Assembly (NCBI GenBank): GCA_947172415.1
Contig: OX359199.1
Location: forward strand, 212,001-276,000
Direction of reading: 5' to 3'
From: Chondrosia reniformis
Lineage: Eukaryota; Porifera; Demospongiae; Chondrillida; Chondrillidae
DNA length: 64,000 bases
A model generated the notes under the pieces. The model searched no databases, had not been told where the DNA came from, and saw only the letters and a list, made by a program, of their open reading frames with translations. Made by a program: the position numbers and the translations under genes. The number at the start of each line of letters is the position of its first letter. Position 1 is the stretch's first letter. Shown here in pieces: positions 1 to 12,500 of this stretch.

Positions 1-3000
1 CCGTTAGTAATACATTGAAAGATTAATTTTAGTAATTATGTATTTTTTTCTTATAATTCCTGCAACAGCTGTAAAGGATAATTCTGTGTCAACTTACTCT
101 TTGCAACCTAGACAGAGTAAAACTGAACGTGAGCCTCATGTAATATATATGTGTAGATATAATAGCTATATATATAGCGCAAGCCATAAAAGAACTTAAC
201 AATAGTATAATAATTTACATATCCATATATGTAATTAAGGAATATGTAAATTATTATACTTTATTGTGTCGATGTGATACTGTGCAGTGAATATTTAGCT
301 TGATTTTAGCTATGTCAAGAGTCAGAGCACATTGTAATTTGCACTATATATGACTCAAGATGCAGCAGTACTACGTATGATGATCTATACTCTATGTGAC
401 TTGTAAACCAAACCTAGTTGGGGCATCTTTTTTTTTCTGATCTCAGTTTTTTGTACGGCATGTCACAATAACAAATGATTATTATTATTATTATTATAGT
501 ACTAGATTGTAGTTGTAATTTACTTTTTTAAATTTTAAATTTTGTCAAAAAGTTCATTAAACTTTTATCTATCTCTACTGTTTTATAAAATAATTATATT
601 AAATGCATATATATCCATACATATATAAATGAGCCTTAATTCTAAATAATCTGCTTGTCCTATATAGCTTCAAGTGGTCATAGCTTATCTGCCAAAGCTG
701 TAAACTCTACATTTTGTAAGTTTCATAATTAGACTACATATCAAAGCTGTACATGTATTAACATTATAGTAGTGAGATTTTATGTAACAATACATAGTAA
801 TTTATAATCTCATATCAATCAAAGATATTACACGTGTTAAGTTGGATGACATAGCACGTGAAGTTGAAGTGCAGGGGGTTTGGAAAAGTTTAGCAAGGAA
901 GTTGGATGTGTCTGACGAGTTCATTAACAAAACTGACAAAAGACGGAACTTGGATAAAAAGGAAAAAACATATGAAATACTCAGCAAATGGCAAATGCAG
1001 TGTGGATCTGGTGCAACTGTGGAGAGATTGTTTGAAGTTCTGTCATCCCTTGACTTAAGATTAATTGCAGAACGGCACCTAGACAATAATGGAGGTTAAT
1101 AACACTATAGCAGACCTGCCAAGGCTAGGCTTAGAGCATGCGTGAGACTTTCTCAAGAAATGAGTGAGACTGCCCCAAAAATGCGTGAGATTTCAAAAAA
1201 AAATTTCGCTCGCTACGCTCGCGTACATTTCTCTCAATACCTTACTGTTAACATTAGATGGCTAATACCATACATTACATCATCAATTAGAAAATGGGGG
1301 AGAAAGCGCCGCTGCGCTTACGGATTACTGCTAGATCATGAGTCTATAAGTCGTAATAAATGGGATACGGATAGATCATCGACAAGAATTTAGAGATATA
1401 TACTCCACAGCCAAGGAATAGCCCCATCAGCCTGTATGGCTGATCTGCCTGCTGGGGAGACTAGAGTGAGTGTGACAGTGAGTGAGAATCAGGAAAAGGC
1501 GTGAGATCTGGCACAGATATGCGTGTGAGCGTGACATGACAGTCAAATGCGTGTGTCTCACGCCAGATGCGTGAGACTTGGCAGGTCTGCTATAGCTGTG
1601 TAACTATTTGTAATTTAAGGTGACATCTTACATATGATATATGTATATATTATATTAACACGATCATGTTTTTTCTTTATATTTATGGTCCTCATTGTTC
1701 CAAAAAGAAACAACAGTTTGTAAGTATTTATATATGCTACTTAAACAATTTCTATACAGCTTCATTTAAACCTGTGTTCAATAGGTACTTCGGTGCCAGT
1801 CAGCAGTAGTGATGGTGATACCTCTGGTACATATAAGCACATATTTCTCTGCATACATGCATACACTATACTTTGTGTAAACATGTCTGGTCATGTGTAT
1901 ATGTGCAATGTATGCATATACTGCTAAACTAGTCATCTACGTATATAATACAGTAGATTATGTGTGACTGCAGGCTCTATCTCTGAATATGGCCAGTGAC
2001 CAATTAGTGGCTACTTTGTCCCACAAAAGGAAAAGACTATATAGCTGATCTCTGATTATCAGTTTGATAAATAACCTTCTACTCTAATTAGAGAAACCAA
2101 TTACTAAGTTGTTGTTATATGTATATTAAGAGGGAAGCATGAATGGAGCATTTGCAATGGTATAAAACTCAGTGGCAGAGCACTGATGGTCATAACTGGA
2201 TATATCTGATGTTTGACTGTGGTTTGATTATCATTTCAACTTTATGTCTTTAAACAAATCAATTACTGCATGTGATATATGAATACCTTTTTGATACTTA
2301 TGATGATTTTCTATGATAAGTAAAATTAATAATTCTCAATTGTATATATATTAGGACAACTACATAAGGAATCTAAAGCAATTGATAATTCCAGAAAAAT
2401 GACTCCAATACAAGGTTATACATAAATTACTGTACATTATTTCATATATGTATATTATTACATATTGCAATAAATTTTTTAGATCCTTTGGGTGATCCAG
2501 AAACAATTAAAAAGTTTCTAACTAGCATTCTATCGGACTTAACATGTAATTGCAGCATTAAAGACATTAATGCAGAATTACTCAGTGAAAATGTAATTAC
2601 ATTTGAAGAGTATGAAGATATAAGAAAATCTGATAATCCTGGACAATGTCTGTATGGATACCTCCACAAATATCGTAGTCACAAAAAGCTTGAATCTCTA
2701 TCCATTATACTGAAGCGGGATCAACATAATCATAGGAATCAGCAGCTTGGAAGAAACATTGAGGAATACCTGAAAAATCCTGAAGGTCCATAATATATAT
2801 ATAAAATCATTATCTCCTATATATATATAAGTTTTCAGTTGCAGTATAATAGTTATAAAATTAGGTTATCATTATCTTTAGAGTATATTACTAAGTTAGA
2901 CAAAGACCATAATCCACAAGAGCCTGAGTATGGTATGTTTTTACATTTTTTTGATTTTCATCACAATATAATATTATTTATATTTCCATCAAATAAGATA

Positions 3001-4511
3001 CCGAGCAGCTTTGTATACCAGATTCAACGGGCAGAGACGATTTCCACAGCCAAGATAATGAAGACCTGAATCCTTCATTAGAACAAAGTATATATCAATT
3101 CATTATAGTTACGTATATATATATGACATGTATCTCTGCATGTATATATTACACATTTTATACCATTGCAGTAGATTTAGGGAAAGAAAGGGCATCTGAG
3201 TTAGTTGGCCAAGGGTCCAAGCCATTGATAACTTTAGCTGCAAGAGATTCTATGAATGACAGTCCCCAGAGTCTGTGTGTGACAGAAATGACAAAACTTA
3301 CAGGAGCTGTTGGTAAAATTTCTATTGCAAAAAGGTAAATGTTTGTTTGGATAGACATGTGCATGCAATAAGATGGTATGATATATAAATCTATACATTC
3401 ATATATTTTATTTTGTATTTACATACCTAGTAAGTAATAGTACTGTAAAGATGGACAACAATTTTACAGCAGTTTCATAAAATTACTAGTCCTGGGCAGT
3501 TATAAAAATCTAATTTTTCACTGCAGCAATGGTGCTTGCTTCTTCATTAAGGTTGATGATCAAACATTTTTGATATCCTGTTCTCAAAACCTATTCTCTA
3601 AAGATGAATGGACTTCCCTCATGGAAAAGGAAGATAAAGTTATCAAAAATAATATACTTACTGTTTGTAGAAACAGGACTAACAGTGTTTCTCTATCAAA
3701 GAATGCTTCCTTTGGTCAAAATAGCCTCAATGTTCCTTTACCACAGCTTTTAGATCTCACTGATGGAAAAGTTGTTTTGATAAAAACGGTATAGTTAGTA
3801 TGTAATACATTATATGCATTATCATAAATTTTGCTATATCAAATCATACGTATATATGTAGCTGCTTTATTATTTAAGGCCTATATACGTATATATATAC
3901 TTAGATATGACTCATGCCCCTAATAAATTTTGTATTTTTGCTTTATACCTTAGGCATATTAATAATTAATAATTAATAATGATATCCTTCATGAGCATAT
4001 ATCTGCATTGATTCATGCATGCTGGTGTATTATAGTATATTATATATATATGTCATCAACATATATCCAATCTTTGCCATACCAAAGGGTGGTTGCTGTG
4101 AATACCTGGTCAAGAGATGAAATTGGGCCCCTTTCTTTCTGTGAAGATGTAATAATTAGTCAAGGCAGCAAGTTAGCTGTACTTCATTCACCCACAGAAG
4201 GAGTTCATAAGGATCACTTAGAGCTAAAATTTGGAAGACTTCGGCGCTTTGAAAATGGTTAGCTTTTGTACATGATTTGACTGCAATACAGAAATTAAGC
4301 CATATGTATACCTTATATATTTCCCGTAGGTGAATTGTACTATACAATGAAGGCTGCTCCTGGTTCACCAATCTTCCTCCTCAAGTCCAGAGATGATTGT
4401 TGTGATCTGGGAGGAAGGTACTGGCTGATTGGGGTACATTGCTCCAATCCAACAGGAAACTGTACATTGAGCAGAGGAATTAAACTAAATAAGGACCTCT
4501 TTAAATATTAA
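1..4511 (+). CDS. Gene A: Death-CARD-pseudoprotease (5' part outside window, probably decaying)
   Basis: Likely exons: 69-139 (linker), 825-1094 (Death domain), 1785-1826, 2355-2414, 2483-2785 (CARD), 2882-2932, 2998-3087, 3172-3334, 3527-3788 (protease N-lobe), about 4088-4257 and 4330-4511 (protease C-lobe, stop TAA). Bases 1-3 match the end of an exon of genes B and C (13265, 17886), so the ZU5 half probably lies upstream. All three catalytic positions are lost: ISCSQNLF replaces the His motif, VVAV replaces the Asp motif, and APGSP has Pro in place of Ser. Two signs of decay are visible. Exon 69-139 is one base shorter than its paralogues, which shifts frame unless it is skipped. The join 3788/4088 is out of phase with any AG acceptor I can see. 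Role, by analogy: scaffold or decoy death-fold protein. Confidence 0.6.
825..1094 (+). CDS. Death-domain exon of gene A
   Basis: The exon encodes about 90 residues with a six-helix Death-domain pattern: LARKLDVSDEFI in helices 2-3, a central TYEILSKWQMQ and a final RLIAERHL. The acceptor is AAAG at 824 and the donor GAG|GTTAAT. The same exon in gene B is cut short after VSDEFINE, and in gene C only its last third (18354-18425) survives, so gene A holds the complete version of this domain. Confidence 0.75.
1105..1595. mobile_element. MITE-like element with 19-bp terminal inverted repeats
   Basis: The left end CTATAGCAGACCTGCCAAG (1105-1123) is the exact reverse complement of the right end at 1577-1595. 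The inside contains repeated GCGTGAGAC/GCGTGAGAT words in both orientations and a CTCGCTACGCTCGCG palindrome, and has no coding potential. It sits in the intron directly after the Death exon of gene A. The superfamily is not assignable by eye; the TATA at both ends may include the target duplication. Confidence 0.7.
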
Positions 4512-5082
4512 TGAAACATGTATTTATGTACAATCTATATATAAAGGATAAGACTCTTAGAGGTAGATCTTTTAGAAGGATCATTTTTTGACTTTTTGAG
4601 TGTCTAACGCCTCGCATGCATGTCCATTTCTCGATTAAAGGTAAATAGTGTGTCACAAAAGCGATTGCAACAATTTGCAAGTTGAAAATTTGAAATCAAT
4701 TGTAATGTACCTATAAGTTTATGCATGTGTTTGAAGTAACCTACGTATATACTGTAGATTTATATTATACATTTTTACATGCATATAGTGCCCACATATA
4801 TATAAGATTAAACACATAACCATGCAAGGATATATTGGACTTTGACTCCTTTTAAGCTAACTGATGCTTCACTATATACTGAAACATGTGGAAGGGGAGA
4901 TCGAGAGTACTATAGAAAAGTGCAGGTCATTGGTGTACATTCTACTTCAGTTTTTAGTACACCTCAGGTAATACTTGTAATTTTTAAATTTTTCTCTCAG
5001 AGAATCAATCAAAATGTTTCACTTTTAACAGTTTACCATAAGCATTTGATGTCAGCAGCACATTCAGACAAATGTGAAGCTT

Positions 5083-5202
5083 AAATGCCATTCTACCTTA
5101 TCCCTCCTCTTAGATGAAAGCGTAACTCAACCCTCTGTCAGCTATGAAGAGCAAGATTTACACTTTCTATATCTTTAGCGATCCTCCCGAGATTGACGGC
5201 TG
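5083..5202. pseudogene. Fragment copy of gene I (end of exon 1, donor and intron)
   Basis: This stretch matches 45812-45938 almost base for base, including the antisense of the last codons of gene I exon 1 and its splice donor (ACTTAC on the plus strand in the source). It is a stray piece of the Death-domain gene I about 40 kb from its source. It joins directly to the AAGACCATTGAATATTC repeat that follows. Confidence 0.75.
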
Positions 5203-5207
5203 GGAAA

Positions 5208-5455
5208 AGACCATTGAATATTCAAAGCGGAAGCACCCAGTTCGTCCGAATATATATCATACCGAATCAAATTGTAAAACGGATTCTTCAGATGTACAAA
5301 CGATATCAAACTCAGTATCAACCAATCGACTAATAATACTGAATCGCATGTGTGAGTAGACTGAGTTACCAGTCTCTATTAAGATGATGCATGCAGGAAG
5401 TGATGAAGTGATGTTCTGAAACAATATTATGTATCAACTCCATTTGTTGACTTGT
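5208..5455. repeat. Dispersed repeat, part inverted relative to its partner near 33.6 kb
   Basis: The segment from 5208 starts with GACCATTGAATATTCAAAG and recurs at about 5783 and 34144. The following part, about 5333-5452, matches 33575-33696 in inverted orientation (GTGATGAAGTGATGTTCTG here, its reverse complement there), while the flanks beyond are in direct orientation. A small inversion has occurred in one copy. Confidence 0.7.
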
Positions 5456-5832
5456 TAAATCAATCATTACTAAATATATATGCATATTTAAATATCTTGG
5501 TGACTGAACTAACAGTATAGATAAGTATTATTGAGCTAAAGTTACACTTGTCTTGCAACCTAGCTCTACTGCACTTTTTCCAGTAATGTTATGTTTAACA
5601 GTTACCATCCTCTCCTATAAGCTAACATTTGGCATTTACAGACACCTATAAAGCATGCAACACGTTTCCATATACAGACTGCAAAGAGAGAAAACTAACA
5701 ATTAAGTATAATAATTCCTTGGCTTATTGAGTCGAAGAGTTAAGGATTAAATATCCGCTTATATTGGGTTTCCCCTAGAAAGACCATAGAATATTCAAAG
5801 CGGAAGCACCCAATTCGTCCGAAGTCTGAATA

Positions 5833-6244
5833 CAGTGGAACACGGATATAACGAACTTCAAATTGCAGTAAATTTATTTCGTTATAACCGAATTTCGTTA
5901 TAAAAAGATACGTTTTCAGGCACGCATCTTAAAAATCAACTTCAGCAGAACGAAAAATACCGTATACTTAAGGTGTTAAGGCATATACGCCAAAAAAAAA
6001 CATCGAATTCATTATATTGTTCGTACCCGCTATGCGTATACACTTCATACACAAAAACCTAACACGTCCAGGATCAAAACACCAGACCAGGCAAGCTTCG
6101 TTATAAACGAATTTTTCCAAGATTCGCCCCTAAAATTTCGCTATAAACCGAAGGTTTTATGTTGTTTAAAACCGTTTTTTTTAAAACGTTTCGTTACAAC
6201 CGAAATTCCGTTAAATCCGTGTTCGTTATAAACGTGTTCCACTG
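5833..6244. mobile_element. Tc1/mariner-pogo-like MITE with TA target duplication
   Basis: The ends read CAGTGGAACACGGATATAAC on the left and, as reverse complement of the right, CAGTGGAACACGTTTATAAC. Both are flanked by TA. The interior is built from CGTTATAA/TTATAACG words and has no open frame. The paralogous sequence at 34183-34205 (GAAGTCTGAATAATATATA) is an unoccupied site, which fixes the borders. TIR start and TA duplication fit pogo/Tc1-mariner non-autonomous elements. Confidence 0.85.
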
Positions 6245-6975
6245 TATATATAAATCAGCCCTTTAGTTGGTGTATCACATACCGAATCAAATGTAAAACG
6301 GATTCTTCAGATGTACAAAAGATATATCAAACTCAGGATCAACTAATCAACTAATAAGGTCCAATGAATCAGCCTATAGGTATGAGCTAATGAGGTTATC
6401 GAAAATGTATTGTGCCTTCTTGTAGATCGGTAAAGCACCCCTCCTTAATTTTTACTCTTTAGAACGTGATCTAAGTAGTGAGAAGAACAAGACGCCCACA
6501 AAGACTCAAAGGGTAAAGTTGTGTCCACGTATAACATAGCTTATAATTGGTTACAGGCGTCTCCAACTTAAATGAGCTAGATTAAAACGACTAACAATTG
6601 GTAGCAAACAAAACTCTTCCAAACTGCCCCAAACGTCCACTAGAAATGTCTGTATACTAAACGAGTGTTCACGTGTGTGACTGTGATCTTTAACCTTAAT
6701 AGAATAAGGATTTCTTCTATTAGCGTCAAACTTATCTTTCGAAAAATGAATCTTTCAAAATATCTTTAACCTTGACTTATACATCAGATGATCTAGTTTC
6801 TCAGAAAACTAAACTACATCATCTGATATACAGTAATCGCTTCTAATGTTATGTAAACTGTCCAAACCTTTCAGCAAATGTCTCGTATAGTTACTCAGTT
6901 GTGGTTGATATTTCATTAAGACTAGAGGAAGTTTAATATGATCACTTATAGACCAATAATGGATGATCACGCAAT

Positions 6976-7490
6976 AGATAGATAGATAGAATTTTATTTT
7001 ACAACAGGAATGCTGTATCTACAGTACACAGTAGATTTTCATACAGGTCCTGGAAAAAAACAGAAACAAAAAGTTTTGTACTGAACAGTTAACAACAACA
7101 ATATCAAAAGTAATGAAAATAGTGATCCATTCGATGAATAGTACAGTAGCTAATTCTACAAGTCAGAATCTCTTCTATGTCTAAGCACGGCATCCCTGAA
7201 TAGCTTCCTCTCCTGTAACTCTCGGATAGTCGTGGGTAGATTATTAAACATCTTGGCACCTTGAAACTCAAAACTTGCGTGATAAAATTTAGTCCTAGGA
7301 TGTGGTAGATGTAGTTTGGTTGAACCTTGAGTCTTTGCATAGTGTAGACTTGAGTTAGATGTGAACTTAGAGGAGAAGTAAGATGGTGCTTGATTTGTAA
7401 CACAACGATGGACCTGGCAGACCAATGCATTTCGTCTTCTCACTTCCAGAGTAGTCCACCCCAGTGTCCGTCAATGTTATCAGTAACTTA
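6976..7490 (-). mobile_element. 5'-truncated non-LTR retrotransposon (LINE) tail
   Basis: Read on the minus strand, 7443-7156 encodes the conserved C-terminal end of a LINE reverse transcriptase ORF: APSYFSSKF, then LHLPHPRTKFYHASFEFQGA and MFNNLPTTIRE, a well-known arrangement after the RT domain. A short 3' UTR follows and ends in a (TATC)n tail (plus-strand AGATAGATAGATAGA, 6976-6991). GCAAT at 6971-6975 and 7491-7495 is a 5-bp target duplication. The paralogous locus at about 35080-35090 is empty. The copy is dead on arrival because the RT domain is missing. Confidence 0.88.
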
Positions 7491-7620
7491 GCAATTATAT
7501 ATAGACATGTGGTCCTATACCCTGGATTGTATATATAGTATTTATGAGTACGCATATGTATCCTCTGATATAGATCTATCAGCCTACTTCTAACTATACT
7601 GTCTCAAGTCATGCAGAAGT

Positions 7621-8418
7621 CATTAAAGGTGGCCACACCCACATTTCTGCACGTAAGTAAACATGTGAGTACATATAACATTATAACATTATTACGCCTA
7701 CTAAATAGTAGACATATAAATAATGTTATGTTAATAGTACATAGCGTTTTGTGATATGGTCTTACTGCTATTCTAGAAACATATAGCAGAAATGAAAAAT
7801 ATGGAGATTATATGAGATTTGGTCCACATATATACTGTATACGTATATATACAGTACAAGCTAAAATATACAAAGGTAATCTAATACAGTAAAAGAACCA
7901 TATTGTTTGAACATTTATTATTTATTATTATGAATTATAAAAGTTATGAAAATATGTGTAAACTAGGAAAGGGGGGGGCTGTTATAATGAAATTATGAAA
8001 TTGTAATATAAATAAATAAATAAATAATATAATATAGTTAAATAATTCATATGGCTCCAAGAAAGGACCTAGAAACAGAATGGTTATATTATCATCAAGT
8101 TTAGGGTATAAAACTCATTTTAAATTAAGGGATTTTTATTTAGGCCTCTGTTTGTTAGAAAACAGAGGACAAAATCTGCATATAAAAGGCCATTAGACTA
8201 TAGAAAACCTATTGGAAATTTATATTAAAACCATGTGTTATATTGATAAAAAAATTCAATTTGTCAGATAACTGTGAAACGAACATATTTCATGGTACAT
8301 GTGTATGACAAACGTCTGGCGAAATTTTGCTTAATTAAATGAGCAAAATAATCAAGATATCATGAAGAATTCAAGGTTACGATTGCGCAATCTGGTGATG
8401 TATTATGATGTTTCCCTA
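7621..8418. other. Non-coding AT-rich stretch with family repeats
   Basis: No gene is seen. It contains a block around 7740-7800 (GTTTTGTGATATGGTCTTAC) that recurs at 12646 and 14169, and a block with AACTAGGAAAGGGGGGGG at about 7960 that recurs at 9157 and 14341. A short AAAT run lies at about 8010. These are pieces of the ancestral flank of the ZU5-family genes. Confidence 0.6.
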
Positions 8419-8439
8419 GTGCGTCACTAACACCCTCGT

Positions 8440-8637
8440 ATGTCTCTCCGTACACATTTTGTGAATCAGGTGATGTTGCGAAAACGTCACCTCATTGCTA
8501 AAGAAGATCATCCCTTTTGTAAACTGCTAGACAAGTCGACGCTCTCCTATGAGAAGGAGCTACCGAATAAGCAAGTTGTAGCGAAGGTTTTTGTATACGT
8601 TCCTGTCAAGTTTGAGGCAGATTTGTTCCTATATTGA
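8440..8637 (+). CDS. Unassigned small open frame
   Basis: A 65-codon frame starts at an ATG after CACCCTCGT and has a less AT-rich, codon-like composition than its surroundings (LRKRHLIAKEDHPFCKLLDK near its middle). I recognise no family and see no second copy in the window. It could be an exon remnant or a chance frame; the next convincing gene start is gene B at 9541. Confidence 0.25.
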   Translation: MSLRTHFVNQVMLRKRHLIAKEDHPFCKLLDKSTLSYEKELPNKQVVAKVFVYVPVKFEADLFLY

Positions 8638-9059
8638 TGCGAAAGACTGAATTCGTTTGGTCAACCGTATTACTTTGGTAATTTAAGCTCTGTCTTCTCT
8701 TCTTACGTTTTCTGTTAATATTTTTTAGCCAGCCGATTACGTTGTACGTCTTCATGTTACAGAAAGATATATATGAGAGAATAATAAACATTTTCTACAA
8801 AAATAGTGAAGATGTAGGGATGGCACAAAAAGCACAGAAACAAGAAAGGGATGTTACACAGTGAAGCATTAGCTATGCATGAATCCTACAAGCAAGGGTG
8901 TTGTATGATTCATGCATATATAGCTAATGCTATATATGCTAACTTGATTGTAATTTTCCATTGTAATTTTAATATTACATAGTCACTTGGATCGCATAAA
9001 TTTGTAACTTGTATACTGTGTAGTACTTGATTGTAATTTTAATATTTTATATATTTGCC

Positions 9060-12000
9060 AGTAACTATGTATGTAAAGATATATCACAGGACCAAATCTC
9101 AGGTTTCAGAGGGCATGAAACCTATTTGAATCAAAAGTTATGAAAATATGTGTAAACTAGGAAAGGGGGGGGGCTGTTATAATTTGAAACCTGTGAAATT
9201 AATAATCCAAACTATTCGGCACATTTGGTTTTGATGGGTAACTGAAGTGTCACATATACTAGACTAAGTCAGCCTAGTGTGATTGGTGTGCAGTGAACAA
9301 GAAATGAATCTGGGTCAGAAATCCCTAAAAGCTGAAAATAAGATCACATCAATAGATAGATCTCTACTGTGCGTTTTCTACCTTTATGTTCACCTGTATG
9401 ACTGGACACTTTAATATCTGACGTTGATTAATAATATTTTGGAAATATCGATTTTATTGATATCTGTTAGAAGTGTTTTCTAAACCAGTTGTATAAGGAT
9501 GAATTTAAAAATGGAAAAAAACAAAATTTAAATAATAATTATGGCCATCATGGAAGAAGGTAATTAATATAACGTAGAAAGGACATCCTAATTTATGACC
9601 TACATGTTTTGATTTAATAGTAAGTGCTACCAGTATATATACGTACCATCTCAATGCACTTATATAAGATCTAAACTATATATATAGTATATCTTTAATA
9701 TGTCTAAACTGTAATATATACATTTGTAACTCTCATGATCAGACGCTACTTTATTTTCTGCATATATACAACTTCACATTTATGTACCCTCACACTTGTT
9801 TAAACTATTAATTAGTTTACAATAAAAATGATTAAATAAAGTTTCAATTCCTAAAAAATCTACTCCAATAACTTTTTAGCACATGATCATGAACTTCAGT
9901 TGAAGGATCTTTGTTGGCTCCCCCTTGGAATCAACAACATTCAGGTTAATACTATTACGGGTGGTACCTATAACTTGGAATCGAACAAAAGTGGAGGGGC
10001 TATCCAGGAGCTTGATCACTGTTGGATCAGAATACACCCTCATGATCAGCTTGGTAGCTCAGACAGTGCCCAGATAAACGTTCAATATGGTTTTGTAGTC
10101 ACTGGACCATTTATTTTGCCTGACGGTTACAAGTTAGTCAGTCCAGTGGTGTACCTTGACTTGAATATGGATGTGGTATCTAAGCCACTGGACCTGCACA
10201 TTCCAACTTGGAGCAGTGACCCTACAAGTGTTAGGTACATCAAAGCTCCTCATGTATCTAATGCTAAGGGGCAGTACATCTTTCAACTGCTGAGTTCAGA
10301 TAAAAACTCAGAAACTGTCAAGGTATTCCACTTATGCTTAATTGCTAAAGTGGTGCAGATGAAGATTCCTGAAAAGTGCTATATATCTTGGTGGGAAAAG
10401 CAGGAACTTGATGGTGCCACTTACATGTATCGTGTTGCTGTCACACATGCAATTGGACTGTGGCTTAAGGTATGTATAATGGCATACAGGAGCATATCAG
10501 AATTACCATGTAGAATTTATATTTACAAGTCTGTATGTACATGTGATGTGTAGATCCTCAAAGAAACGTGGGAGCAAGAGGGTTGGAAAAGAGATTCTAA
10601 TATTCAACCTGAGGAGGTTCATTTTGAATCCGCCATAACAGTACAGCTACCAGACTGCGCTGCATCAATATTAGGCCAGGTACTGTAATATGTACACTCT
10701 TGTACAGACCTCAGTGGTTATAGATATTCTTATCCCTTGAGCGTGACACCACATTTAAATTATATAGCCATGCATTTAAAGCTATCTTTACCAGTGGTAT
10801 ACAGCAGGGGAACCTTCAAGGACCATATTATCACAAGAGGCAATATATAGCAATCTTCTACTCCAGCATCACACTGCGTATACATATAATATAATAACTC
10901 CACTGTCTGCATAGAAGCAGGCCCATTGACTATAATATACCCACAATTGGCATGAAAGATACATCCTAGAGCCTTGGCATTTAAGATCTACACCTCATAC
11001 TCTCAACAGAGAGTGAACCTTTAACTTTCCCAAGCCAATAATTGTCCGCCTATTCTGTTCAATCCATTTACCAGATTTAATCCCCCCCCCCCCAAAAAAA
11101 ATCCATGTAACATTTATTAAAATTTATTACTAAACTACAATTTTAATATTTTACAAGCACATATGCATCCCATCCATGTTAATTATTTATTATATTTATA
11201 CCAGACCCCCACGTACCCTCCCTGATTTATTTCACTTGTTAATAATCACACACATTGTGCAACACACACTTTTTTTTTTCCAATTTGCACTAATTTCCTG
11301 CCAGTTTTCGCATTTACTTCCCTCATCTCTCTCCTGCTGTATTAATCCACTGATGAAGACAGCTGAATAGTTATTGAAATGGTTCATAGTTTTAAAACAT
11401 GGTTGGTATCATACTTATATGTACAGAATATAATATGTACGTACAATCTGTTTTCATATTCATATCAATTTTTATTAATATACTTTATATATAAATGTAG
11501 AGAAGATTCATAACTAAGACATCAGTTGACTATGAAGTTGATGACGCAGACCTTGAGTACAAAGTCGAAGAACATGTCTACCCCCATTTCATAGTCATTC
11601 GCAGTCCGATAGCTAATAGGAGAATAGAGTCAACATGTAAAGTTGTTGAAGTTGATAAAAATGATCATCCCTTGGCAGAATACAACTTTATAACATCAGA
11701 AAGTTAGTTCACAGTATGCGTAACATCTATATATGTATGTATACATACTCAACTCATCTACATGCAGATATTGACCAGCAGAGCCATGATTGTACTGACA
11801 TTAAAAGAAAGCACTCTATACCAACACAAGTAGAAAGTCAATCTCCCACTCCATCAACTGGCCAAGGGAGAAAGACACCTCGAATCTTAGGTTATAATTA
11901 TACACAGTGTAACTGACATATAAATTATGTAAGGCTCATCTATAACTCTAATTCTATAATACTGTTATATCTATAGATTTGCATACACATGAGTTTGTAT

Positions 12001-12500
12001 GTATTATACGTTAGGTAAGAACTATATGTCTTTAAATTACACTTATATGTACGTACATAAATGTATCCATAGCTCAAGACTATGGTGAAAAGGAGCTGAC
12101 TCAAAGTGTTGAAGAAGAGCCGACTCAAAGTATTGAAGAAGAGCCGACTCAAAGTGTTGAAGAAGAGAACGGTATGAATTCTTCTTCCCAAGAAAGTCTG
12201 TTTCATAAAAGTGTTCTTATTTATTACATTGTGGTACTACATTCGTTTCTCTAAGCAGATCATTCAAGTAGAGATAACGGTTCTGTCCACGACCAAGTGA
12301 TTTCAGTAGAAACTGGAAGTGATTCTACATCAGATCCACTGGTGGTCAAACCTCAAGTTGGAAATAGTGGTAAGCCAAATCGGACAGATCCTATTTCTGA
12401 CACTTTCACAAAGGAGCACATTCTAAAGATCACAGATTGAGTGCTCCAAAGCTGCCACATGTACATGCACCAGTAAGCCATGAATATTATGTAAGAGATG
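9060..12500. repeat. ZU5-gene duplication unit, copy 1 (partners at about 14270 and 29640)
   Basis: About 3 kb, covering the upstream flank, the first four coding exons and introns, is repeated three times: 9200-11710, 14380-16900 and 29640-32210. Intronic poly-C tracts, the CTCAACAGAGAGT word and the ATGTAGAGAAGATTC acceptor appear in the same order in all three. Copies 1 and 2 stay similar through the next linker exons; copy 3 diverges at about 32210. The strong intron similarity points to recent duplication or ongoing gene conversion. Confidence 0.9.

Larger units (their letters stand above)
5753..7620. repeat. Segmental duplication, partner at about 34110-35220
   Basis: Both copies share an ordered series of landmarks: CCGCTTATATTGGG, the AAGCGGAAGCACCC block, a small exon-like piece at 6463-6511 (ends CTCAAAGG|GTAAAG), TAGGACGTCT-type spacer, GGATGATCACGCAAT and ACATGTGGTCCTATACCC. 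The 5.8-kb copy carries two insertions, a MITE and a LINE tail, that the 34-kb copy lacks. The small exon (ERDLSSEKNKTPTKTQ) is also found at 12794, 17453 and about 34412, so the block descends from a ZU5-family gene. Confidence 0.75.

Noticed and set aside
1142-1393. Open frame with SQEMSETAPKMREISKKN
   Set aside because: It lies fully inside the MITE at 1105-1595 and is composed of its internal repeats.
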